Assembly: GCA_037355855.1 (NCBI GenBank) | Contig: CM074760.1 | Coordinates: 1,604,501 to 1,668,500, forward strand | Length of the DNA: 64,000 nt | DNA from: Pseudo-nitzschia pungens | Taxonomy: Eukaryota; Bacillariophyta; Bacillariophyceae; Bacillariales; Bacillariaceae | Reading direction: 5' to 3' | In this document: in pieces, positions 55,146 through 64,000 of the stretch | Numbering within the stretch: the stretch's first letter is position 1 | Layout of the letters: every line of letters begins with the position of its first letter | Notes under the pieces: generated by a model | Database searches by the model: none | Seen by the model: the letters and a program-made list of their open reading frames with translations, nothing else | Told to the model about the DNA's origin: nothing | Translations under genes and position numbers: made by a program

Positions 55146-57677
55146 TTATTTTTCAAAAGATTCACGATACACTGAAATCTCGTTAGTCATTAAGCCGCCG
55201 GCTCTAGACTTTCGATTCACACACTCCATAAGTTTTTCTTCCAGGCTACCAGGAACGCAGCAAAACAAAGCAGGACTTTCGCCGTTGTCTAAATCGTCTA
55301 GGATGTTTTCTACGTTGGGTCGTCCATGTAGCATCACGAAAGTCGCCGCCTGTGGATGAGTTGGATCCTCCGCGAGACCAACAGGAACTGACTGGTGCGG
55401 AGAGCTGTCCTCTGAGTCTTTGAATGTCGATAACTCCACTTCATCAGATTCCTCCACGTAATTATTTTCTTCTCTGTCTATATCCAATGCGGACCATGCA
55501 CTGCTGTGTGCTCTTCTCGTAGAAAGATACGAAGCACAATTTGCCAGTACTGCAACAATCAGACCATAAAGTACCACAACAACCACAGTGTATATCCGAT
55601 TGACGTACTGATCCTCCTCTTGTAAATTGAACCACCTCCATACCCACCATAGACCACCCCAAGACAGAACAGAAAATATTAAGAAGAATTTGAGATTACC
55701 AAAAATGTCATCGGTAACCGAAAAGTTCGAAAGTTCGAAAGGAACTCCTCCGTAGTGCGACGTCTCCACAAGATTGTTTCGAGAAAGATCAGAAGATGTC
55801 GATCCTGAGCATTCATCCTTTGTGAGGCTATCTTCTCCGGTGTGGTGTATGATTATTTTTATCGCCAAATTTTTTCCTCGGCCTCTTTCCTGCTCGGAAT
55901 GTTGGTCAGCAATAAAATCCATGTATTCCTTTCGGCAATAATTTATCAGCGATCTCTCTCTACACAGCCAGTGAAGGGTGATCTGTTTAGGTCGCTGTGA
56001 CATATCAAGTTGATCTTCTCGAAACATCAAGCCATCCATTGTGCCGTTGTAACCAGGACATTTGAGTTCAGAAAGCAAACCTAAGTATGGTGTGATGCCA
56101 ATTCCCGCTGCAACCAAAACGCAAACATCATGTGATGAAATTTGACCGAGAAGCCTACCCGAGCCATAATAACCATCAAGATATACATGCGGGAAAGGCA
56201 CTGACGAATGGTATTCGGTACACGAATAATTGTTTTGAATTTCTTCTTCAGACCTAATTTCATCGCCGCCTTCTCCTAGTATGAGCGGAGCAGTCGTCGT
56301 CGAAGGTCGAGAGAACAGAGCCTTTTCGAAGGCTCTTGTGAACTGCCCCGTCACACGAAAAATAATCCGTATTTGTTTTGTTTCTGCCGAGACTCGATTG
56401 ACAGTGAAAGGATGGGAAATTTTAGAAATGCCAGGAATCAAGAGATAGACAAAAGCGCCAGGTAAGCATTTGTGAACGGCAGCCTCCGAGGCTGCAATTG
56501 TCAAAGCGATGCATGGTCGCTGTTGTTGGCCGCTGTTGTTAGAATCACCGTATGATCTCAACTTTTCCGCAGTCAAGATCTTGACGTTGGATTGTAGACC
56601 AAATATCTGTCTTCTACTCAAAAAAGATTCGATCCAGCTCGGAAAGTTTGACGCCAGGTAGTATAGCAGAGACCCCGAAGCATAGAGGATGGCCCTGTTG
56701 TAATGTATGCAGATCGCCAGGAACGTGAGAGGAGTCAACGTATAATGTAACTTGGCAAAGATTGCAAAGTTATTTCTTCGTATCTTGTATTGCGATGATA
56801 AACCGATAAGTACCAACCCTGCAAACGCCACAAGCCCAGTGATCGGGAGGAAATGATCATAACACGAGCAACCTTCTTCGTTTTCTTCAGCCTTGTCGCA
56901 AACTTCGGGTTTGTAAGTTCGAGGATTCTTCCAGCAACCAATTGGAGGATAAAAAAATGCTTTCCAAACATCCTTTCCTTGAAGCATGTAGCGTATCGTG
57001 TGCTCCATCCCATGAACAACACCCGCAATGATGACTATTCTCCCACCCCACATGTGATAGTTGACTACCTGGATCGAATCCCATCCGAACAACATCCCGA
57101 TTGGCCCCTTCCGTGAAACGGGAATGAATAAGCACGAAAGCACAACCACTGCTAGCATTCCAAATATATTTCCCGACTTGGACAACGCTGTATCAATCGA
57201 CATGTCTAACCTGAGTTTTCGTCCCATAGACGATAGGACGTACACCAAACATGGAAAAAAGATAAACAAAAAGGTCAACAACGACTGTTGGTATTGAACC
57301 TTTAGTCTTCTACGAACAACGGATCCGCAGTAGTCGAAAGCACTGCATGATCTTCGAAATTTGGGCCGATAGTAGTTCCGTCTGGAAAAAGTGGAAAAGA
57401 GAGACGCCGTGGACCCAGCAATAAGGATTGGAAAGGTTAGCATTAGGATAGGGACGCCAGCCTTCTTGTCGTGTAGAAACGATTTACTTGCCCACGACGC
57501 AAATAAATCTTTTCCCCATGCCCCTCCTCCAAAAAGAGGAAAAGCACTAAGCCACACAGCACATAATAAGACTATTGCTTTGCCAATCCATGAAGCGCAA
57601 AATATCATTTTTATGACAATAGTGGATATGATGTCTGATGAATGATGAATTGTGAATGCAAAAGAATCATCTTTCAT
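55146..57677 (-). CDS. Ferric reductase / NADPH-oxidase family membrane flavocytochrome
   Basis: 843 residues from an ATG. The haem core has His208 and His222 (NYHMWGGRIVIIAGVVHG) and His311 and His325 (AKLHYTLTPLTFLAICIHY), each pair separated by 13 residues, so two b haems can be held across the membrane. The FAD motif is SHPFTV (421-426); the NADPH motif is AAGIGITPYLGLL (about 523-535). Three more hydrophobic stretches flank these, including two helices near 660-720 inserted between NADPH-binding blocks. The C-terminus contains the final NAD-binding strand (LFCCVPGSLEEKLMECV). The layout with N-terminal extra helices resembles diatom surface ferric reductases; superoxide-producing NOX is the alternative. 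There are no EF hands. Confidence 0.88.
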   Translation of the reverse strand: MKDDSFAFTIHHSSDIISTIVIKMIFCASWIGKAIVLLCAVWLSAFPLFGGGAWGKDLFASWASKSFLHDKKAGVPILMLTFPILIAGSTASLFSTFSRRNYYRPKFRRSCSAFDYCGSVVRRRLKVQYQQSLLTFLFIFFPCLVYVLSSMGRKLRLDMSIDTALSKSGNIFGMLAVVVLSCLFIPVSRKGPIGMLFGWDSIQVVNYHMWGGRIVIIAGVVHGMEHTIRYMLQGKDVWKAFFYPPIGCWKNPRTYKPEVCDKAEENEEGCSCYDHFLPITGLVAFAGLVLIGLSSQYKIRRNNFAIFAKLHYTLTPLTFLAICIHYNRAILYASGSLLYYLASNFPSWIESFLSRRQIFGLQSNVKILTAEKLRSYGDSNNSGQQQRPCIALTIAASEAAVHKCLPGAFVYLLIPGISKISHPFTVNRVSAETKQIRIIFRVTGQFTRAFEKALFSRPSTTTAPLILGEGGDEIRSEEEIQNNYSCTEYHSSVPFPHVYLDGYYGSGRLLGQISSHDVCVLVAAGIGITPYLGLLSELKCPGYNGTMDGLMFREDQLDMSQRPKQITLHWLCRERSLINYCRKEYMDFIADQHSEQERGRGKNLAIKIIIHHTGEDSLTKDECSGSTSSDLSRNNLVETSHYGGVPFELSNFSVTDDIFGNLKFFLIFSVLSWGGLWWVWRWFNLQEEDQYVNRIYTVVVVVLYGLIVAVLANCASYLSTRRAHSSAWSALDIDREENNYVEESDEVELSTFKDSEDSSPHQSVPVGLAEDPTHPQAATFVMLHGRPNVENILDDLDNGESPALFCCVPGSLEEKLMECVNRKSRAGGLMTNEISVYRESFEK

Positions 57678-58403
57678 TATTTTGCCTAGTAATTTACCGA
57701 AGGATAGGCCTTGCGATATCCGAAAAACAGCATGGTAAGATTACCGGTAGTAATATTATTCGCCATCTATCTTCTGACACCTGGAAAAGGTATGTGAAAA
57801 CTAATCGAGTCAAAGGTGTCGAATCAATCCCCCAGTATGTGAAGCAGAGGACCTCTCACATTTCTGTATTCTTTTCCCCTTCAGGAAAAAAAAAAACACT
57901 ACGGAATTTGGTTCAAGCACAGTAGACGTACCTTACCGGTAGCAGACGACAACAAGTTAAAAAATACTACGTAATAATAGCTCATCTCAATTGTCCCAGC
58001 TATGCCGAGCTATGCTGAAAAAGTGTTGGACTTCGTGATTTCAAACCGTTCAATCAATAGCTAGTGTGCCTTTCGTCTCGTACAAAAAAAATTCATAGAT
58101 ATCTAACGCTCACTATCAAAAAAATATGATCCGACGTGAAGTATGCAAAGTAGAGCCTTACTTTTTGGTAAACACGCAGGTCTGGGGGCAACAGACTTCA
58201 TGCATGAACAATCCGTTTCTCCATAGTGAAACAACGGTTGATTCTATCACCTGAAACGTCCAATCACTTCTCTATTTTAGTATACTAAACAGTATTATCT
58301 GCACTTCATGATGTTTTGATGCAACTTTGATTCTGCTCGAGACAGGTTGGTTGCTCAGACGGCGAAAGTGTGTTGGACACTTTCAGATTGTAAAGAACAA
58401 GAT
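57678..58403. other. Gene-free spacer
   Basis: Between the start of the reductase gene and the end of the nuclease gene, both on minus. It holds a few words (TAAGATTACCGGTAG, GTACCTTACCGGTAGC) and A-runs. No gene supported. Confidence 0.4.
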
Positions 58404-60142
58404 TCAAGACGAGAGGTCGGCGGAAATTGCAGGATGATCACTTGATCCGGTTCCACGATCAGCGGCATTTGAAGCACTCCAGTGCTTTTTTGAGGCGAAG
58501 ATTTTATCGAGTCCAGCGTGGCCTCCTGTATTCCCTTGTGCTTGATATACCTTCACAATCCCACCGGTTGCAAGATTCGACTCAAATGAACCTTCTGGAG
58601 CACCCGCGGAAGCAAATGGATTGCAATCGCCAACCACGATTGTCGGTGAATTTTCAGCTCCTAGTTCTCTTCTCTTCGCAAGAAGTGATTGACCAATGCG
58701 GGCGTGTGTATTCCAGTCTGCCGCTTGGTTGTGTCGATGGGGAAGGTGCGTGTTGAAGAACCAAAATTCACTTCCAGCGCCATTACCTTTTATGACCCGG
58801 AACCTTTCATCGCGTTTGATGAAATTCGCATTATTAAGCAAAGAGAACATTTAGTGAACAGAAAATCGTATCAACACAATCATATCTGTAGTATACAACG
58901 AAACTCTCACTCGTTAACTTACTGTCCCCAAGTTATAGTCCTCTGTGAGAAGTTGTCTCGAGGAATGTTCATATATCCTCTATTCAATGCTTGGAGGCGA
59001 TCATTCTTGTAAAAAATGTAATTTTGCGGACCCGTGTTTGTCAATACGGCATATCCTGAAGCGCTAGCCAGACCGTTTGGATTCTGGCACTCCTGCACAC
59101 CAACGATATCTGCTGCAACTTCTCGCATCTTGGCGGCAAAATTTGGAAGCCTCCCGTCACTGTATCCACTGTATTCCGTGTTGTAACTCATTGCCCTCAC
59201 TGTAACGCCTTGATTTGGTACTGGCGAAGGCGTGGGTGGGAATGCACCGCAGTGATCGGCATGGCATGCCCCACAAATGGATGGGAATTCATCCCCAACA
59301 CGTTTGCATGATTCAGCTTCTGAAAGTCCCTGGTTGGACATCAACCAATCAATACGAGCACCACAGGTATAGCCATCAGCCATATTGCTCAGCACCTGAT
59401 CTGTGCAGGAGTCACAACCGCACATTTTGGGGGCGCTGACGGGCTTATTAGTAGGTTTCAACGTTGGTGACACATTAGGCGTGGGAGGGAATGCACCGCA
59501 GTGATCAGCGTGACATGCCCCACAAATGGATGGGAATTCATCCCCAACACGTTTGCATGATTCAGCTTCTGAAAGTCCCTGGTTGGACATCAACCAATCA
59601 ATACGAGCACCACAGGTATAGCCATCAGCCATATTGCTCAGCACCTGATCTGTGCAGGAGTCACAACCGCACATTTTGGGGGCGCTGACGGGCTTATTAG
59701 TAGGTTTCAACGTTGGTGACACATTAGGCGTGGGAGGGAATGCACCACAGTGATCAGCGTGACATGCCCCACAAATGGATGGAAATTCACCCGCAACAAT
59801 TTTGCATGATTCAGCTTCTGAAAGTCCTAAGTTGGATATCACCCAATCAATACGAGCACCACAGGTATAGCCATCAGCCATGTTGCTCAGCACCTGATCT
59901 GTGCAGGAGTCACAACCGCACATTTTGGGGGCGCTGACGGGCTTATTAGTAGGTTTCATTGTTGGGGAAACATTAGGTGTGGGTGAGCCGCAGTCGCAGA
60001 TCCAAATCTGTGGGGGTTCGTTTCTTACTAGTTCACAATCGCCAGGTCCGTCATCACATACATCGTTGGCCGATGCAACTCCGAATGAGCAACCAATGCA
60101 TAGGAGGACAATCCATACAAGAAGGGAAGATCGATTGATCAT
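58404..60142 (-). CDS. Secreted EEP-fold (DNase I-like) nuclease/phosphatase with three Cys-rich repeats, two exons
   Basis: Exons 60142-58923 and 58803-58404; the 119-bp intron (CA|GTAAGT...TGAAAG) restores frame, giving 539 residues. Residues 1-25 are a signal peptide (LLVWIVLLCIGCSFGVASA). From about 54 to 302 come three 83-residue repeats with eight Cys each (CGCDSC..C..C..CGAC..C), joined by PTxKPTNKPVSAP linkers as in many diatom extracellular proteins. The C-terminal domain has the EEP motifs VGVQECQNPN, NTHLPHRH, VVGDCNPFA and SDHPAISADL, covering the metal Glu, the His/Asn and the final Asp-His. It is likely an extracellular nuclease or phosphodiesterase, perhaps for phosphate scavenging; substrate unknown. 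Confidence 0.87.
59225..59971 (-). repeat. Three tandem 249-bp coding repeats
   Basis: Period 249 bp: about 59225-59473, 59474-59722 and 59723-59971. The first two copies are identical for roughly the final 215 bases (from CATGCCCCACAAATGG onward); the third has diverged. They encode the Cys-rich repeats of the nuclease gene. Near-identity, including silent sites, points to recent duplication or gene conversion. Confidence 0.9.
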
Positions 60143-62223
60143 TGTTGTGGTTTTTTTTCAAATCTTGCCTTTCGTTAGGTTCAACAATTTAAAAGAATGG
60201 AATTGTGGTATGATGATCAATAACATGTTTCTTGTTGTGCCAACCACGATTTCGTTGTGCTAGGCATACCACATCGGGAATATTTTCCTCGACCTGACGG
60301 AGCGAGTACACGTACAGAACAACACCGATCGCCTCCGATTACCTCCGATCTTGAATGATGAGGAGTCATACCGAAATTGAATGCCTGTCTTGAACGTACG
60401 AGTCAGTCGTGACGTCTGTAATTTTCCAAGTCCACTTTTGCCTGTATTCGCAACACACCTGACAACTCTTACTCGTGAAGAATTTCGGTGACTTAGAACC
60501 TCCTGAACATTGCATTATCACTGACCATCTTTGCGCAATGCAGTCCTGTATTCGTTGGGTTGAGTGAATAAGTTCTTTTTTACGAAAACCGATCGATGTT
60601 CTTTTCTCAAAAACCGATTCTTTCTCTTTTCATCAAACTCGGATTTTGATTCATTCGTGTGTCAATCTTCTTGCTTTCTTGGTCTTGGTCGCGGGCAACG
60701 GTGTTCTAAATTATGACCCCTTGTCACGGGTCTCGTTCCTTCGTGGCAAGACCTGGATTCAGGATGGGTCACAAAAAATAATAATGATCGATTGCTTGGT
60801 GCTTACTATCATGCTACAGACCAATATCGTACCGGTATTACTAGTAGTAGTACTAGTACTACTATTAGTAATGTTATGATTATGCTGGCGGAACTGCCAA
60901 CGGTAACAAAATGTGTGTACGACCAATTTTGTACAGCATGTCTCCTCGTAGTAATACAACTTTTCAATCACTCTACCCACTGATCGTCCTTAATGTCTCC
61001 AGAGCCACAGGACTTCTGATTCCTTTCAGATCAATTGTTGACAATTTGCCAAAACCATCATACTAGGAATACTACTACGAAGTACTACTACTACTATATA
61101 GTTGAGGATGATAGTGAATCTCCAAGTAGTGATGGCCTAGAGGGTAATACAATGAATGATTGTGCTTTCCTGCAGTAACAAAGTTTCTCAGTTATCATCC
61201 TGCTAATTGAATCAGCTGAAATGACACTGCTACTACTAATAATGCTGAAAAAATGTACGGCAGAATTTTCTATTCAGTCCAAATATTATTCTCAGTAGTA
61301 CCGGTACGTATTTATTTCTCTGGTATTCCATCATGAGTGTCTAAAGGACTGCCCATACTAGTACTACTAGTACCACCATCCTCCTCACACCAGATGCTTG
61401 GAACTAAAATACTATCATGTACAACAAGAAGTACTACTCCCACCCGAAGTTCCAGCATTCTTGTACTTGTAGTAGTAGTAGTAGTACGATTTCAGATGAT
61501 TTGTTTTGAAGTTTACTAGAACCATACAGCGCCGTGCATAGATGGATTCACTATTCACCCCCCCCGCGAGTACAGTGCGCCGACGAACAAGAAATAATGA
61601 CAATACTAGTAATGCTAATCTGGAAGACTAGTATGAATACTGTACGAAGTTTGAGAATACCGTAAATACTAATAATGCGTATCATGATGAAAGTCAGTGG
61701 CGTGCATGAAGTGATTTTATGATGAGGAGTTTTCCCCGAAAACTACTACTACATCATACCGTAATCTTACAGGTACAGTAAACCTTCCTGTAAAATTTTT
61801 CAGTTTTTGAAAAATTATGCGTCTGGTGCTCGTTAGGGTCTAAGTACATACTGTACGTAGATAATAGTACATACATCTACTGTTGCCTATCTTCTCACGT
61901 CGAAAGCGCTCCTCGACCTTGTAACCCAATTTGAGGTTAAACCTAATTACAGGGCACAGGGACCCAGCACCTAATAGCAAAGACACGCCATCTTCTATCA
62001 GGTAATTACCTACCGGTTTTTGTTTTAGTCGGACGCAAACAATCCCTTTGTGGTTGATAAGTCTCGCGCTCTTGAATAATTATCATCTGTTTCGAACCCC
62101 CTAAACTTGAGGAGAACAAACGCGGTCTAGTATTCAAGCGAGGTAGGCAGGCACCCAGGCATCAAGGCGCGACAGACAAATCACCGTTTGGTATTGGCAG
62201 CTCAGCATTTATAGTTGATCATC
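60143..62223. other. Gene-free stretch with TAC/GTA microsatellite palindromes
   Basis: About 2.1 kb. It contains TACTAGTA-centred palindromes near 60836-60872, runs of TACTAC at 61075-61090, GTAGTAGTAGTAG near 61470, and spacer words (GTACCGGTACGTA near 61300). Short frames at 60646, 61337 and 61415 come from these repeats. No gene supported. Confidence 0.5.
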
Positions 62224-63114
62224 ATGAGTTCGCAAAATATCCTCTTGGATTCTGATATCCGCGATTGGGTCGTACTTCCCCTTTTCGTCATTATGGTTTC
62301 GGCTGGTCTTCTTCGAGTGCATGTCGGAACGCTGCTAAAACCCGACCCCAAGAACCAATCGAAAATCGAACAGCGGACTCAGTCAACCGTCCGTGCAACT
62401 TCAGCTCTCAAGACAGGAGCAATCCACTTTTTGAGCTCATCGAAACTCGAATCAAGAAAGCTGGCGTATCCAGAAATTTTGAAAGATCAAGCCGACTGGT
62501 GTGACACCTACATGGAAGAACGAGAAAGAGAAAAGGAAGAGAACCCTTCGGACGACGACGACGACATGCCAAATCCTCTCGCCGCAATGGATGGTATGAA
62601 GGGTGGCATGGTCGGTATGGTGCAGAACATGATTATGATGCAGGGAATTCAATTTTTCTTTTCTGGATTTATTCTGTTGAAGGTTCCATTCAGTCTGACA
62701 ATGGGATTCAAGCAAATGTTTCAGAGAGGCCTGGAGGGTTTGTCGAATCTGGACACCTCTTATGTCAGTAGCATTAGTTTGTATTTCTTGTTCATGTATG
62801 GTTTGCGAGCATTCTTTCGGTTGGTTATTGGTGCCCCATCATTGGAAACACAGGAAACACAAAAAATGTGGATGAAGTTGGGAAAGAAGGCCGGGCCATC
62901 AAATCCAAATGGTCCAAAGGAAGATGCTCAGATAAAGATTCTGAACACTGAGGCAGACAATTTAGAAATGATCTTGCCGAAGCAGTTTAAGTCTAATCTG
63001 GACCAGGTGGAGAAACGATTGTTAAAGGACAAATATCCAAAAAAGAAAGCCAAACTGGGAAAGGATGATTTCTTGTTGCATCAGACATCGGGGAAGAAAT
63101 CGAAAAAGAATTGA
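62224..63114 (+). CDS. EMC3: ER membrane protein complex subunit 3
   Basis: 296 residues from the ATG at 62224; the frame upstream opens only with TTG. It starts LLDSDIRDWVVLPLFVIMVS, the characteristic first helix of EMC3, followed by GLLRVHVGTLL. After a cytosolic loop containing RTQSTVRATSAL and an acidic run, two further membrane helices appear (IQFFFSGFILLKVPFSLTMG and SSISLYFLFMYGLRAFFRLV). The tail is Lys-rich. EMC3 is the Oxa1/YidC-like insertase core of the ER membrane complex, which inserts tail-anchored and polytopic proteins. All family blocks are present. It is tail-to-tail with the next gene, 232 bp apart. Confidence 0.93.
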   Translation: MSSQNILLDSDIRDWVVLPLFVIMVSAGLLRVHVGTLLKPDPKNQSKIEQRTQSTVRATSALKTGAIHFLSSSKLESRKLAYPEILKDQADWCDTYMEEREREKEENPSDDDDDMPNPLAAMDGMKGGMVGMVQNMIMMQGIQFFFSGFILLKVPFSLTMGFKQMFQRGLEGLSNLDTSYVSSISLYFLFMYGLRAFFRLVIGAPSLETQETQKMWMKLGKKAGPSNPNGPKEDAQIKILNTEADNLEMILPKQFKSNLDQVEKRLLKDKYPKKKAKLGKDDFLLHQTSGKKSKKN

Positions 63115-63346
63115 AAAGCTTTACCGGAGAGCTCTATTGTAGCCATATCCAAAATAGTTTGATGCTTAACAGGTCGACTTGCTGTAGATGTTTAGAAAAT
63201 GATTTCAGTTACTACAGTATCATGACTCGAGTTTGTTTGTGTTTGTCACAGTTCACCGAGTTTGCCAGTGTCTTCATAAAGAATAAAAATAAATATTGCA
63301 CGCATCCAAATATTCATCTTTTCCACTGCCTTTTCGAAGAGCATCG

Positions 63347-64000
63347 TCACCAAATCATATTTTCGACACTCTCTCCGGCAACAGCACCGGTTGTGTAATT
63401 CATTGGCGGGACCACGTGATACTCTGTTCGTGGAAGTGGTCCAATTTCGCGAGATTCTATGGGTATCTTAATCGTATTTAATTTGGCGAGGTTGGGCACC
63501 TCGAGATGTCCCAAAGTGGATCGAACTCGCTCCCGTGTTTCAGATGGAGTTTCTCGTGTCAGGTTCACAGAAGTCGATGATTTTTGGTTAGTACTGAAGG
63601 ACGATGTCGAACGAACAGAGCCGCCACCATTCACACAGCCGTGAGGACAGGCCATTGCCTCGAGGTAATGGAGAGTACGTGTGCTACAGGCATTTCCAGT
63701 GTTGCCAATCGGTCTTTCGACAACTTGTTTCAATGCGCGCTGCATCGTTTGCATCCCATGGGCAACGGCGAAATGAAGAACGAGCTTAGATGATTCTTCA
63801 TTTTCGGATACAACCGGCGCAATGCCATACGAACCATCCTGATAACGATATAACTTTGTCTCGTAGTAATGCTGTTTCAAAAGCTTTCCCAATCGAGCAC
63901 TTCGAACATTTTTCGCTGCGAGCGAAGCAGCTTGCCATTTCACACCTCTTCCTGTTCCATGATCATCGCCGTCGCCATCACTATCATCAAATGTGTAGCC
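63347..64000 (-). CDS. CIAO3/NAR1: CIAO3/NAR1-like cytosolic iron-sulfur assembly factor, C-terminal part (cut by right edge)
   Basis: The frame is open from the window edge to the stop at 63347 (217 residues). The block LHYLEAMACPHGCVNGGG matches the C-terminal iron-hydrogenase-like motif of NAR1/CIAO3 (NARFL), in which the Cys residues bind the second Fe-S cluster. Upstream, KLYRYQDGSYGIAPV and LVLHFAVAHGMQTMQRAL fit the preceding beta-alpha region. NAR1 passes cytosolic Fe-S clusters to the CIA targeting complex. A true [FeFe]-hydrogenase is less likely, since this tail lacks its usual length and small-subunit pattern, but the N-terminal half is outside the window. The C-terminal extension is Ser/Thr-rich and longer than usual. 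Confidence 0.82.
   Translation of the reverse strand, partial: GYTFDDSDGDGDDHGTGRGVKWQAASLAAKNVRSARLGKLLKQHYYETKLYRYQDGSYGIAPVVSENEESSKLVLHFAVAHGMQTMQRALKQVVERPIGNTGNACSTRTLHYLEAMACPHGCVNGGGSVRSTSSFSTNQKSSTSVNLTRETPSETRERVRSTLGHLEVPNLAKLNTIKIPIESREIGPLPRTEYHVVPPMNYTTGAVAGESVENMIW

Noticed and set aside
59215..59937. Three evenly spaced forward frames of 65-74 codons
   Set aside because: They are antisense shadows of the 249-bp repeats in the nuclease gene.

Overview
The window is nuclear DNA of a stramenopile alga, most likely a diatom. Genes are intron-poor, and every intron I could place is short (about 110-270 bp) and GT-AG. Several gene families are typical of diatoms: a small diatom-type cyclin, a CpeT/CpcT-like protein, NOX-type ferric reductase, kinesin-light-chain-like TPR proteins, and a secreted protein with tandem Cys-rich repeats joined by Pro/Thr linkers. 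I cannot name a genus from sequence alone. No CRISPR array, rRNA, tRNA or prokaryotic operon is visible.

Layout, left to right. 1-10 kb: a cut-off SWS1/ZSWIM7-like gene, an HNH-type protein, a five-exon TRF-like telobox Myb gene, a UBA plus papain-fold protease candidate, a three-exon LYRM7/MZM1 complex III assembly factor, and TRAPPC6/Trs33. 10-26 kb: a cyclin, a J-domain protein with a UIM-like motif and an OTU-like C-terminus, a mitochondrial-looking membrane protein, a CpeT-like protein and two TPR proteins. 26.65-31.50 kb: a complete two-gene DNA transposon of the Tc1/mariner/IS630 type, with 250-bp terminal inverted repeats that look identical and a TA target duplication. 32.9-51 kb: a large nucleotidyltransferase (TUTase/non-canonical poly(A) polymerase), an SLC35F-like transporter, four-exon PEX1, and a MABP-Sec7-PH ARF exchange factor. 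51-64 kb: CHMP6/VPS20, a WW-domain gene whose 5' part changes reading frame, a ferric reductase, a secreted EEP-fold nuclease, EMC3, and the C-terminal part of CIAO3/NAR1 running off the edge.

The host genes are unrelated housekeeping genes. Trafficking (TRAPPC6, ARF-GEF, CHMP6, EMC3, PEX1) and ubiquitin/chaperone functions are well represented. Most are arranged tail-to-tail or head-to-head with short spacers. The longer spacers share an unusual vocabulary of short words (GTAAGGTTA, TACCGGTA, GTACGAAGTA and their complements).

The most notable items are the two-gene transposon with its Cys-rich companion protein, the TRF-like telomere-protein candidate, the J-UIM-OTU and UBA-protease fusions, and a pair of related roughly 60-bp hairpin elements. 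All exon joins were made by eye from splice consensus and phase; none is backed by transcript data.
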